DNA from: Chitinophagaceae bacterium DXS
GTDB lineage: Bacteria; Bacteroidota; Bacteroidia; Chitinophagales; Chitinophagaceae
Direction: 5' to 3'
Length of the DNA: 64,000 nucleotides
Assembly: GCA_030345135.1 (NCBI GenBank)
Contig: CP128386.1
Span: 5,130,170 to 5,194,169, forward strand
In this document: positions 35,601 through 43,271 of the stretch, piece after piece
Numbering within the stretch: position 1 is the first letter of the stretch
How the letters are laid out: each line of letters begins with the position of its first letter
Position numbers and translations under genes: made by a program
The notes under the pieces: model-generated
Database searches by the model: none
What the model was told of the DNA's origin: nothing
The model's input: the letters and a program-made list of their open reading frames with translations, nothing else

Positions 35601-36359
35601 ACCTTTCTTCGATAATCCAAGGGCCGTTACTTTAACTTCCTGCAGATCCTGTGTGTTTTTGGCTGAAGCCAATTGTATCAACAATGGCTTGTCATAGGCC
35701 GTTATTACCTGTTCTTTTCCACTGAACCCGACAGCGGAAAACTTAACAGACGAGCCGGGTTTGAATGGGATCTTGAAGCTTCCGTTTTCTTCAGAAGTAT
35801 AAGACTTTCCATTAACTGATATCGCAACAAAAGCAATCGGCTTGTTGTTGAGATCTGTTACTTTACCGGTAACGAAAACTGAATCAGTTGTCTTTGTTGA
35901 GTCACCTGTAACCGCTTGTTTGTTTGAACTATCGGGAGCGGGTGCAGCAGCCAGGCTGTCTTTCATCGCAGAGTCTTTTGTCGCATGCGGAAGCGAATCA
36001 GCTTGCGCAGCAGGCTTTGCTTCTGCTGCACTGATCGCAGTAATTTTAAACTTATTGCCTTCAGCAAATTGTACCTGGAAATTATCTGTTTCAGGCACTT
36101 TAAAAGATCCTAGCTGAGCAGACTGATACAAAATAAAAATAGTATCTGCCGATGCAACTTTGAGTGAGAACTTTCTTGTATCATCAGTTGTTGATGAATC
36201 AGATAAAGATTTTGATTGTAGCACATACCCCGGTTGAGGAGCGCCTTCTAATCCCAATAACTTACCACTTACTGTTCTTGAGCTTGTTTGAGCTAATGAA
36301 GCGATTGAACAAAACAAAGAAGTAGCTACCAGGATAAATGCGTAAAATTTTCTTAGCAT
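32694..36359 (-). CDS. SusC/RagA-family TonB-linked outer-membrane transporter with an extra N-terminal region
   Basis: A 1221-residue SusC-type channel. After the signal peptide comes an unusual N-terminal part of about 140 residues with a first beta-sandwich-like stretch and an Ala/Pro/Ser/Asp-rich linker. Then comes the usual carboxypeptidase-D-like domain (VTGKVTDLNNKPIAFVAISV), a TonB-box area, a plug (about 270-390, with ALYGSRGSNGVVLITTKK) and a 22-strand barrel ending in NLNIGF. It imports a ligand passed by SusD. Standard SusC proteins are near 1000 residues, so the extra N-terminus is real. A -33/-7 promoter is seen upstream. Confidence 0.93.
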   Translation of the reverse strand: MLRKFYAFILVATSLFCSIASLAQTSSRTVSGKLLGLEGAPQPGYVLQSKSLSDSSTTDDTRKFSLKVASADTIFILYQSAQLGSFKVPETDNFQVQFAEGNKFKITAISAAEAKPAAQADSLPHATKDSAMKDSLAAAPAPDSSNKQAVTGDSTKTTDSVFVTGKVTDLNNKPIAFVAISVNGKSYTSEENGSFKIPFKPGSSVKFSAVGFSGKEQVITAYDKPLLIQLASAKNTQDLQEVKVTALGLSKKGKAVGYSVQEVKGDVVQVAKEPNFVNALQGKLAGVQINGNTGSMGGSSKVTIRGSKSITGNNNALFVVDGIFMGNNNSVPSYNQAIGGGGYDYGSPIQDINPDDIDQISVLKGAAATALYGSRGSNGVVLITTKKTSGSGKLGITYSLNAQMDQVYVLPHYQDKFGGGGADLTNPGFVSSNFDTLWYNQHPEQFLSSTSPTYQDAVRGGYDLMPQYAVDESWGPALNGQVIRPYYSFDRNKNNPYFGQTSTWSPQPNNVRDFYRNGLTLTNSISVGGAGDKGTFRLSYSNMTQKFVLPNSDMSRNNIGFNGTYKVNKAITAVASANYSYNRATGRPGTGFSGANPTEIFSMYSQRQLEIDKLKFYQFADGSQVSWNRKSFDDPTPASATSPYWTANKGYESDSRSRLFGMAGFEVKPVDWLNLSAKVFMDQFTTLQEERSPKDYQAGGYTRTDRNFQELNYQFLATARKDLSKKLDLTATIGGNIMQQQDAVNIGSFTGLIVPDIYNFRNAAGRVTYTPYLFKKQINSAFGDVLLGYDNTVFLEITGRNDWSSTLAKGNNSYFYPSASLSMVFSDWLKWKWLSFGKVRTSVAQIGSDTDPYRTYLAYSVPNLFGSDPIITKDPYLNNDQLKPERSTEVEAGLELKFLHNRAGLDVTVYNRETKDLIMPLQVSQTSGYNYYYANVGRSRTKGIEIQLSGRPIELKNSFTWDIGVNFALNRSKLLALNVPNNPDVDRYIVGTERRRNSVSTAAIVGQPLFVLTGTDYTYDNNHNKIVDSSGHYVPSSATNIIGTTQPDFIGGISNTFSYKGISLSALIDFQKGGNFFSYTNMYGLSSGLLYETAADNIRENGVVPEGVTADGKMNTTHISAADHFKNNFGTKINKANVYDESYIYLREVRLGYSLPEKWVKAIRGKNATLSLYGRNLWLIQTNAPNVDPSNIINSDSNIQGLEGGALPSIRSYGVNLNIGF

Positions 36360-36439
36360 ACCTGTGAGAGTGAGCGTTAAATAATATGGTAACCAGGGCT
36401 AGGTTTTCAAAAACGTTGCCAAAAAATTAACGCGTGCCA

Positions 36440-36468
36440 CAAAATACTAACAGGTTCAAATGCTCAAA
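36440..36468 (-). promoter_or_regulatory. Promoter of susC
   Basis: On the minus strand TTTG (36465-36468) is followed 18 bp later by TATTTTG (36440-36446), one base short of TAnnTTTG. This would give a leader of about 75 nt before the susC ATG. No anti-sigma or sigma gene is adjacent, so regulation by an ECF pair is not supported. Confidence 0.45.
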
Positions 36469-36605
36469 CGCATACCCGTCAACTGATACAGTAGATATAA
36501 AATCGTAATAAAAAAAAATGAGAAGTCGGTCAAAGATAATATTAAGGAGGTATTTCGATTGTATTGAATGAGCATTAAGAATTCCACACGTTGCTATAAT
36601 GCGCA

Positions 36606-37172
36606 TTAAATATCTAATCGCTTGCTGATGTCGTTATCTATCTTTCTGAACAGGTGATAAGGTTTGTATGTTCTCCATTCGGGCAAATCAATCAGTTCAA
36701 TATAGTGGTTAAGTTTTTTCTTTCTGAAATCATGTTGAGTAGATTCAGGCATGTTTAATATAACAATCCATCCATTTTCATCAGTCACTTCTTCAAACCA
36801 TTCCTGGTAATAATCACGATCTCCACTGTGAAAGTTTAATACATTCTCTCCTATTAGAATAAATTTGGTGATGCCTTCTGCAAACAGTTTATCTATCACA
36901 TCGCGCTTAAGCGTCATAATATCATTTTCGATAGCATCGTTCCATTCACCAATTAATTCAAGCACGGCAAAGTTGAGTTCATAATCGGCGTAGATGATCT
37001 TCATATAAAGCGTCCTGCTGCCAAACTCATCCCACTGCGGGTGGATATAATAATTATATACAGCCTGCGAAAATTCGAACTCGCTGTACGTTCTACCATA
37101 GAACGGTGAGCGCGGATCTTCTTCAGATGTATACATGTGCCGCCAGTTAAAAAAAGGTTCTATATCGTGCAT
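36606..37172 (-). CDS. Conserved hypothetical protein
   Basis: A 188-residue cytosolic protein, rich in aromatic and acidic residues, with MHDIEPFFNW at the start and WRTYKPYHLF near the end. It resembles a set of Bacteroidota hypotheticals with no assigned role. There is no signal peptide, membrane segment or recognisable catalytic motif. It stands alone between susC and metK, both on the same strand, with repeat words on its upstream side. Confidence 0.6.
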   Translation of the reverse strand: MHDIEPFFNWRHMYTSEEDPRSPFYGRTYSEFEFSQAVYNYYIHPQWDEFGSRTLYMKIIYADYELNFAVLELIGEWNDAIENDIMTLKRDVIDKLFAEGITKFILIGENVLNFHSGDRDYYQEWFEEVTDENGWIVILNMPESTQHDFRKKKLNHYIELIDLPEWRTYKPYHLFRKIDNDISKRLDI

Positions 37173-37235
37173 ATTAAAACTTGTGTTGTAAAGTTAGAAA
37201 TTTTGAATCATGTAACGACGGACTCGCTAACGCGA

Positions 37236-37470
37236 GTTTTTTTACCACAGATGGCACGGAGTTTTTTTCACAGAGTAACGGGGAAAATATTCAATAGTCA
37301 CAGAGGCACTGAAGCACTGAGTGATCCAAAATTTTAGAACAACTCGTTGCTTTTGAACCATTGCTAACCGGGTCTTTATGAAAGTCACAATAGAACAATT
37401 TCTGTGAAACTCCGTGAAAAAACTCCATTAACTCTGTGGTTCAAAAATTCCGTGTTTCAGTGTTTCTGTG
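37236..37470. repeat. CACAGAGGCACTG-type word repeats in inverted arrangement
   Basis: Words such as ACCACAGATGGCACGGAG and CACAGAGGCACTGAAGC on the left are mirrored by CTCTGTGGTTC and CAGTGTTTCTGTGGC on the right, so the block is roughly palindromic across about 230 bp. Related words occur at 27317-27440. No gene is seen in 37173-37477. Confidence 0.6.
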
Positions 37471-37477
37471 GCTAAAA

Positions 37478-37505
37478 CAAAAAGCCCCGGAGTTATCCAG
37501 GGCCA
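37478..37505 (-). terminator. Terminator of metK
   Basis: On the minus strand GCCCTGGA pairs with TCCGGGGC (one G-U pair) around TAAC, followed by TTTTTG. It lies about 20 bp after the metK stop. Confidence 0.75.
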
Positions 37506-37525
37506 TATACGTAAGTTTTTCTGGC

Positions 37526-38779
37526 TTACTTAATTCCGAAAGCTTTCTTCACCTTAGGAACATAATCCAGTTTTTCCCAGGTAAATAATTCTACTTTCTT
37601 CTTGATCACTTTACCATCTGGAGAAGCGAATTCTTTATTTACAACTTCAGGTTTGCGGCCCATGTGTCCGTAAGCTGCAGTCTCGCTATAAATAGGATTA
37701 CGCAGTTTAAGACGTTGTTCAATAAAGTAAGGACGCATATCGAAAATGCCTGAAACGATCTTTGCAATTTCGCCATCGCTTAGTTCAACTTTTGCAGTAC
37801 CGTAGGTGTTTACATAAACTCCCATTGGTTCTGCAACGCCAATAGCATAAGAAACCTGAACCAGCACTTCATCACAAACACCTGCGGCTACCAGGTTCTT
37901 TGCAATGTGACGTGTAGCATAAGCAGCGCTGCGGTCAACTTTACTGGGATCTTTACCGCTGAATGCACCACCACCGTGAGCTCCTTTACCACCGTAAGTA
38001 TCTACGATGATCTTACGGCCTGTTAAACCTGTATCACCGTGCGGACCACCGATCACAAATTTTCCTGTTGGGTTAATGTGATATTTGATCTTATCGTTGA
38101 ACAGTTTTGCGTATTTCTTGTATTTTGATTTAATGCGGGGAACAAGAATGTTGATGATATCATCATTGATCTTTTTCTGCATTTTAGCTTCTGTGTCGAA
38201 GTCATCGTGCTGGGTAGATACTACGATAGCATCGATACGAACAGGCTTGTTGTTATCATCATATTCTAACGTAACCTGGCTTTTTGCATCAGGACGCAAA
38301 TACTTAATTTGTTTGTTCTCTCTTCTCAACACAGCCAGTTCCTGCAACAATTTATGCGCAAGATCCAATGCCAGAGGCATATAATCTTCAGTCTCATTTG
38401 TTGCATAGCCAAACATCATACCCTGGTCGCCGGCACCCTGCTCTTCTTTTTTCGTCCTGTCAACGCCCTGGTTAATATCAGCAGATTGCTCGTGAATAGC
38501 AGATAAAACACCACAACTGTGTGCTTCAAACATGTATTCGCTTTTAGTGTAACCGATTTTGCGGATCACACCACGCGCAATTTCCTGCACGTCTAAATAA
38601 GCTTTACTTTTCACTTCGCCTGCCAGTACTACCTGTCCGGTTGTTACTAATGTTTCACAGGCTACTTTACTGTTTGGATCAAATGCTAAAAAATTATCTA
38701 TCAAAGCATCAGAGATCTGGTCGGCAACTTTATCCGGATGACCTTCAGATACACTTTCTGAGGTAAATAAGTATGGCAT
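37526..38779 (-). CDS. metK: S-adenosylmethionine synthetase
   Basis: A 417-residue enzyme that makes SAM from methionine and ATP. The opening [19 protein letters not shown] with the catalytic histidine, the glycine-rich [20 protein letters not shown] near residue 240, and the [19 protein letters not shown] motif are all present. It is about 30 residues longer than the E. coli enzyme, as is usual in Bacteroidota. It has its own terminator and a -7 box, so it is a single-gene unit. The 5' leader is too short for a SAM riboswitch. Confidence 0.97.
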   Translation of the reverse strand: MPYLFTSESVSEGHPDKVADQISDALIDNFLAFDPNSKVACETLVTTGQVVLAGEVKSKAYLDVQEIARGVIRKIGYTKSEYMFEAHSCGVLSAIHEQSADINQGVDRTKKEEQGAGDQGMMFGYATNETEDYMPLALDLAHKLLQELAVLRRENKQIKYLRPDAKSQVTLEYDDNNKPVRIDAIVVSTQHDDFDTEAKMQKKINDDIINILVPRIKSKYKKYAKLFNDKIKYHINPTGKFVIGGPHGDTGLTGRKIIVDTYGGKGAHGGGAFSGKDPSKVDRSAAYATRHIAKNLVAAGVCDEVLVQVSYAIGVAEPMGVYVNTYGTAKVELSDGEIAKIVSGIFDMRPYFIEQRLKLRNPIYSETAAYGHMGRKPEVVNKEFASPDGKVIKKKVELFTWEKLDYVPKVKKAFGIK

Positions 38780-38799
38780 ATTATTTTTTTAAAGAGATG

Positions 38800-38807
38800 C
38801 AAATATA
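38800..38807 (-). promoter_or_regulatory. -7 box of metK
   Basis: TATATTTG on the minus strand fits TAnnTTTG. A TTG occurs about 25 bp further upstream, slightly far for a -33 element. The box is 20 bp before the metK start codon. Confidence 0.55.
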
Positions 38808-38850
38808 TAAGATTGAATGCTTAATATTCGCGCAATAAATTTTGTTAGGA

Positions 38851-39666
38851 TTATTTTGCAAGTTCCTGGTACAGATCAATATATTCAGTTAAATCGCTGT
38901 CCCATCCGGCAAAAGGAATTACCTTTTTACCTTTTACTTTAGAAAATTCCTCCACCAGTTTCTTTTCAACCTTGTCGGCCCCAAAAGTTATTACATCTGC
39001 ATAAGTGGCGCCGCCTTTGAAAAGTGCAGTATTGTTAGCTTCTTTAAAAGGTTCAAGATCCTTGTCTTTAATATTGGCATGGATATTCGCCTTTTCAACA
39101 AAGTCTGCTCCCAGTTTTTCCTTGAAAGTATTTTGACCGATGGTATAGATTACTTTGCTATGTGAGAACACTGGTTCTTTTTTATAAGCTGTCTTCAGGT
39201 ACATGGGGATTAAACCGGTCATCCAGCCACTGCAATGGATGAGGTCCGGAGGCCAGCCGAATTTTTTTACTGTTTCCAGTGCGCCTTTGCAGAAAAAAAT
39301 GGTTCTTAATCCGTTATCATCAAACCACTGCTCATTTTCGTCAGTAAAAATGAACTTGCGTTTGAAAAAATCCTCATTGTCCAAAAAATAAACCTGTAAG
39401 CGGGCGTTGGGGAGTGATGCAACCTTAATTTGCAACGGGTAATCATCATTATCAACCGAAACATTGATACCCGATAAACGTACAACTTCGTGTAACCGGT
39501 GTCTGCGTTCATTAATTACGCCAAAACGTGGCATAATGCATCTAACTTCTAATCCGCTCTCGTTACTTTTTATTGCCAGCTTGTTCACAATCTCAGCAAA
39601 TTCCGTAAGCTCCAGGTACGGAGACATTTCCGTAGCAATGAATAAAATTCTTTTCTTTGTTGACAT
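38851..39666 (-). CDS. Short glycogen/starch-synthase-like glycosyltransferase (GT5 N-terminal domain only)
   Basis: A 271-residue protein with the GT5 opening KKRILFIATEMSPYLELTEFA, related to glycogen synthase, but it has only the N-terminal Rossmann domain and lacks the C-terminal ADP-glucose half. The usual KxGGL motif is replaced by LTEFA, so the ADP-glucose lysine is missing and catalysis as a glycogen synthase is doubtful. Such short forms beside panC are common in Bacteroidota. The ATG at 39666 is chosen because the longer frame to 39885 has an unlikely extension that runs into panC on the opposite strand. It is divergent from panC. Confidence 0.75.
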   Translation of the reverse strand: MSTKKRILFIATEMSPYLELTEFAEIVNKLAIKSNESGLEVRCIMPRFGVINERRHRLHEVVRLSGINVSVDNDDYPLQIKVASLPNARLQVYFLDNEDFFKRKFIFTDENEQWFDDNGLRTIFFCKGALETVKKFGWPPDLIHCSGWMTGLIPMYLKTAYKKEPVFSHSKVIYTIGQNTFKEKLGADFVEKANIHANIKDKDLEPFKEANNTALFKGGATYADVITFGADKVEKKLVEEFSKVKGKKVIPFAGWDSDLTEYIDLYQELAK

Positions 39667-39708
39667 TCTTATGCAGAATTTAGGCTTGTTAAACCACAAA
39701 TTAATTTG

Positions 39709-39716
39709 CAAAGGTA
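39709..39716 (-). promoter_or_regulatory. -7 box of the glycogen-synthase-like gene
   Basis: TACCTTTG on the minus strand matches TAnnTTTG. It is 42 bp upstream of the chosen ATG, inside the 108-bp region between the two divergent genes, and supports the start at 39666. Confidence 0.55.
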
Positions 39717-39774
39717 AAGAAATGGTTGCAATACTAATCATTCCTGGATTATTAACCCATATTTTTAGGTGAGT

Positions 39775-40623
39775 ATGATACTTTATAAAACCGTACAAGA
39801 CATTCGTTCTCAGATCAAAACACTTAAGGAAAAAAATCAGAAAATTGGCTTTGTTCCAACAATGGGTGCTTTGCACGAGGGACACCTGTCACTTATCAGG
39901 CAGTCAAAACAACAAACTGATGTTACCGTTTGCAGCGTCTTTGTAAACCCGACCCAGTTTAATGATATTAAAGATTTTGAGAAGTACCCCGTCACAATAG
40001 AAAAAGATATAATGTTACTGGAACAGGAAAAAGTGGACATACTTTTCCTGCCTGCTGTTATAGAAATATATCCCAATGGTGTAAATGAGGTTAAACATTA
40101 TGAGCTCGGCTACCTGGAAAACATACTTGAGGGCAAATACAGGCCCGGACATTTTCAGGGCGTATGCCAGGTAGTGCACCGCCTGCTGGAAATTGTGCAA
40201 CCTGATGCTCTTTTCATGGGTCAGAAAGATTACCAGCAATGCATGGTCATTAAAAAATTGCTGGAAATAGAGCAAATTAATACAGAACTGATCATCGTTC
40301 CCACAAAAAGAGAAGCTGACGGGCTTGCTTTAAGCAGCAGAAATATGCGGTTAAGTGATGGCGCTAAAGAAGAAGCGCTGGCTATATATAAAACGCTCAA
40401 TCACATTAAGAATAATATACAATCAACATCTTTCGAAGAACTCACACAAAATGGGGCCGATTTTCTCTTAAACGAAGGCTTTTCAAAAGTTGATTATGTT
40501 GCAATAGCCGATGCCAACACACTTGAGCCGGTAGAAAAATATGATCCCGGGCAAAAACTTGTTGCATTAATTGCCGCGTTTAAAGACCCGGTGAGGCTGA
40601 TTGATAATATGACACTGAATTAA
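39775..40623 (+). CDS. panC: Pantothenate synthetase (pantoate-beta-alanine ligase)
   Basis: A 282-residue enzyme that joins pantoate to beta-alanine with ATP. The HxGH-type signature is VPTMGALHEGHLSLI (near residue 26), followed by TVCSVFVNPTQFN, GQKDYQQC and the SSRNMRL KMSKS-like segment near residue 183. The ATG at 39775 (MILYKTV) is preferred to the GTG at 39769 by family similarity. Other pantothenate genes in the window are panD and panB. It is divergent from the glycogen-synthase-like gene. Confidence 0.96.
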   Translation: MILYKTVQDIRSQIKTLKEKNQKIGFVPTMGALHEGHLSLIRQSKQQTDVTVCSVFVNPTQFNDIKDFEKYPVTIEKDIMLLEQEKVDILFLPAVIEIYPNGVNEVKHYELGYLENILEGKYRPGHFQGVCQVVHRLLEIVQPDALFMGQKDYQQCMVIKKLLEIEQINTELIIVPTKREADGLALSSRNMRLSDGAKEEALAIYKTLNHIKNNIQSTSFEELTQNGADFLLNEGFSKVDYVAIADANTLEPVEKYDPGQKLVALIAAFKDPVRLIDNMTLN

Positions 40624-40732
40624 GACGAAGCATTTGACAATAAGTGGGGTATTAGCAATGATATTCCACTTGAAAAGTCATATAGAATTGGCGATATGTG
40701 AGCGTTTGGAACCAGCTACAGTTGATGGATTA

Positions 40733-40894
40733 TTACAATTTGGGTAATCCTGCTACTTTTAGAATAGCGTTTGCTTTTTCCGCTTTTTCCTTAAAAAAAG
40801 GATGATTATCATATTTATGATCTAAAGCGGGGTCAACCGTGAAGCCTTTTAAGCGCTTTGTTTTTGATGTCTTTGATTGTTTCTTATTCTTCAT
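40733..40894 (-). CDS. Small basic protein of 53 residues, downstream partner of the next gene
   Basis: A short gene, below common length cut-offs. It encodes a 53-residue, lysine-rich protein beginning MKNKKQSKTSKTKRLKGF and ending in AILKVAGLPKL. It starts 13 bp after the stop of the 154-residue gene on the same strand and has an ATG and a clean TAA. The coding pattern and tight spacing make it a credible second gene of a two-gene unit. Its function is unknown. Confidence 0.6.
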   Translation of the reverse strand: MKNKKQSKTSKTKRLKGFTVDPALDHKYDNHPFFKEKAEKANAILKVAGLPKL

Positions 40895-40907
40895 ACCAAT
40901 GTCAAAT

Positions 40908-41372
40908 TTATGGTTTTCTGCGCACTAAAAAAGAGGTATAAGCCTGGTCTTTGCAAAAAGACTCCCAACCTCCGTTGCATAGTCCCATAATTATAAAATC
41001 TTTTTGTATTTCCACCAGGTTATTTGAAATACCTATGCGGTATAACCTGGTTCTGGCGTCTGTACTTCCGCTGGCAATAACAGTTGCATTCGGGTAATAT
41101 TCGGTAAAAAGGTACAGGGTTGCTGCAACTGTTGCAAGTACTTTTTCACTATCATTATTATTGCTAACGGTCAAATCTGAAATCAGACCTGTATGAACAT
41201 CTTTATCGCCAAAAGCGAGATTAAAAAAGCTCCTGATATGTAGTTCAGTATATAAGACAACCTTCCGGATAATTCCTCTTGGACCAATACTGTCAAATTC
41301 GAAAGAAGTAAAATCTGTAGAAGCGTTTAGGTAATAATGCCCGTCCAACATAATTTCTGTGCTTATTTTCAA
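40908..41372 (-). CDS. Conserved hypothetical protein (DUF6934-like)
   Basis: A 154-residue protein with no signal peptide. The most distinctive part is YPNATVIASGSTDARTRLYRIGI (near residues 93-115), which I recall from a Bacteroidota family named DUF6934; the number needs checking. The protein has alternating strands and helices and a cysteine-containing end (GLCNGGWESFCK). It is followed 13 bp later by a 53-residue basic protein. Small two-gene units of this kind often behave as mobile or addiction modules, but nothing in the sequence proves that here. It is divergent from panD. Confidence 0.65.
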   Translation of the reverse strand: MKISTEIMLDGHYYLNASTDFTSFEFDSIGPRGIIRKVVLYTELHIRSFFNLAFGDKDVHTGLISDLTVSNNNDSEKVLATVAATLYLFTEYYPNATVIASGSTDARTRLYRIGISNNLVEIQKDFIIMGLCNGGWESFCKDQAYTSFLVRRKP

Positions 41373-41413
41373 TCACCACATTTAATGTCTGCACGCCAAA
41401 ATTAGTAATATTC

Positions 41414-41443
41414 TTGTTCCTTTCTTCTTATTCAATAACTTTG
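41414..41443 (+). promoter_or_regulatory. Promoter of panD, nearly leaderless
   Basis: TTG (41414-41416) and TAACTTTG (41436-41443) are separated by 19 bp, matching the Bacteroidota -33/-7 pattern. The panD ATG follows only seven bases after the -7 box, so the message should have a leader of zero to about four bases. Confidence 0.65.
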
Positions 41444-41450
41444 CGCCGCT

Positions 41451-41795
41451 ATGCAAATAGAAGTATTAAAATCAAAGATCCATCGTGCCGTATTAACTGA
41501 GGCAAATCTTCAATATGTAGGAAGTCTTACACTGGACGAAGATTTGATGGATGCAGCGAATTTCATTGAGAATGAGAAAATTCAGGTAGTAAACGTAAAC
41601 AACGGCGAGCGACTGGAAACTTACCTTATTAAAGGTAAGCGCGGTAGCGGAACTGTTTGCCTGAATGGACCTGCAGCGCGTAAAGGTGCTGTTGGCGATG
41701 TGGTGATCATTATTTCCTATGCTACCATGGACTTTGAAGAAGCCAAAACATACAAGCCGATGGTTGTATTTCCGAAGGAAGGGAATAAGTTGTAA
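41451..41795 (+). CDS. panD: Aspartate 1-decarboxylase proenzyme
   Basis: A 114-residue pyruvoyl enzyme that makes beta-alanine for pantothenate. The self-cleavage pair is G24-S25 in QYVGSLT, and LNGPAARKG lies further on. Cleavage gives the pyruvoyl group at the new N-terminus. Length is normal. Its promoter lies directly before the start codon. Beta-alanine passes to PanC, encoded 0.8 kb to the left. Confidence 0.96.
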   Translation: MQIEVLKSKIHRAVLTEANLQYVGSLTLDEDLMDAANFIENEKIQVVNVNNGERLETYLIKGKRGSGTVCLNGPAARKGAVGDVVIIISYATMDFEEAKTYKPMVVFPKEGNKL

Positions 41796-41800
41796 ATTAT

Positions 41801-41950
41801 ACGTGGTACGTTATACGTTGTACGTTGTACGTTTTACGTTATAAGTAAGGAACCCGAAGTAAAAATGAAATGTTTGCCTTGTAAAAGGCAAGTATTTTAT
41901 AGTGCATTTTCAACGCTTAAAGCTCATAGCTGATAGCTCACAGCTGACCG
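41801..41950. repeat. GTACGTTGTACG and AGCTCATAGC word repeats
   Basis: The sequence 41801-41845 is a tandem of ACGTTGTACGTT words, and 41920-41950 a run of AGCTCATAGCTGATAGC words. Between them lie a short hairpin (TTGCCTTGTAAAAGGCAA, 41875-41892) and unremarkable sequence. This is the spacer between panD and the next gene. Confidence 0.6.
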
Positions 41951-41954
41951 CTAC

Positions 41955-43013
41955 ATGCAATGGAAAAACACCGTAACTGATCTTTTACGAATTGATTATC
42001 CTATCGTGCAAGCGCCAATGTTGGGTGTATCAACGCCCGAAATGGTTGCAGCCGTATCTAACGCCGGTGGTCTTGGGTCTTTACCGGTTGGCGGTTTAAG
42101 CGCGACGGTTGTTGCAGATCTTATTCAAAAAACCAGGGCGCTTACGCATAAGCCTTTTGCAGTAAATCTTTTTGCACATTCCATTCCCGCCGTTAATGAG
42201 CAGGAATACCTGGACATGCAGGAATTCTTATATCAGTTTGCAATAAAAAGGCAACTGTCTTTCACCAAACAACCTGTTTCGTCATTACAGTTTTTCACAT
42301 GGGAAGAGCAGATCGATATATTAATTAATGAGAAGATCCCGGTGGTTAGCTTTACGTTTGGTATTCTGAGTGATGAAGCTATTGCCAGGCTAAAAAATAA
42401 CGGTACAATTCTTATCGGAACAGCAACCAGCCTTAAGGAGGCGCAGTTATTGGCCGATAAAGGAATTGATATCATTACAGCACAGGGAATTGAAGCAGGC
42501 GGCCACAGAGGGACTTTTTTGCACGATGATGAGATCCCGGTGATCGGGCTGATGTCGCTGATCCCAGAAATAGTTGATGCGGTTAAGAAACCGGTGCTGG
42601 CCGCCGGAGGTATTATGGATGGAAAAGCGTTACGGGCTGCTTTTCTTCTGGGTGCTAAAGGTGTTCAGGCTGGCAGCGCATTTATCGCCTGTAATGAAAG
42701 CAGTGCATCGCCTTCCCATAAAAAGCAACTAATTAACGCAACTGATACCGATATTATTCTTACCAAAAACATCACCGGCCGATGGGCGCGCGGAATAAGA
42801 AATGAAATCATGCGCCAGGTTGAACAATCGGCGTTAACTGTTCCACCTTACCCCTATCAAATACCATTGACCATCTTCGCAAGAAATGCAGGGCAAAAAG
42901 CGGGCAACGAAGACCTGATGGTTATCTGGGCCGGCCAGTCAGCCTTTAAAGCAAAGACAAAAAGTGCTGAAGAAATTTTTGCCACGCTTGTTCAGGAAGC
43001 CGAAGCTATCTAA
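41955..43013 (+). CDS. Nitronate monooxygenase-like flavoprotein
   Basis: A 352-residue TIM-barrel flavoprotein of the nitronate monooxygenase family. Opening motif is PIVQAPMLGVSTPEMVAAVS (near residue 16), then GGLGSLPVGG and the QGIEAGGHRG motif with the catalytic histidine near residue 182. A phosphate-binding AAGGIMDGKALRAA loop lies near residue 216. It uses FMN and oxidises nitronates or related toxic anions. Enoyl-ACP reductase II is related, but the GGHRG motif fits nitronate monooxygenase better. It is followed by a gene-free 258-bp stretch. Confidence 0.88.
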   Translation: MQWKNTVTDLLRIDYPIVQAPMLGVSTPEMVAAVSNAGGLGSLPVGGLSATVVADLIQKTRALTHKPFAVNLFAHSIPAVNEQEYLDMQEFLYQFAIKRQLSFTKQPVSSLQFFTWEEQIDILINEKIPVVSFTFGILSDEAIARLKNNGTILIGTATSLKEAQLLADKGIDIITAQGIEAGGHRGTFLHDDEIPVIGLMSLIPEIVDAVKKPVLAAGGIMDGKALRAAFLLGAKGVQAGSAFIACNESSASPSHKKQLINATDTDIILTKNITGRWARGIRNEIMRQVEQSALTVPPYPYQIPLTIFARNAGQKAGNEDLMVIWAGQSAFKAKTKSAEEIFATLVQEAEAI

Positions 43014-43271
43014 CCAACCATTACCAGAATTCGTACTTTCTGCATAAATGCTTACTTTACAAAGCAGAGCTTATTGTGTTTCAGACCAATAAATAACATT
43101 TATATATAACTGTTATGCTCTGCGAAGCCAATAGTATTTGTATTTTGCGGTACAGAGGGTTTCAGGTGGCACAAAATGTAATATGTTTTCAGAAGGGGCT
43201 GGCTTGTATGTGTGCCTGCAATGTTACCCAAATGTCCTTCATGTAACAAAACAATCAACTTCTGCTGTTTA

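Noticed and set aside
37526-38850. SAM riboswitch before metK
   Set aside because: Only about 70 bp lie upstream, with a -7 box inside it, so there is no room for a riboswitch.
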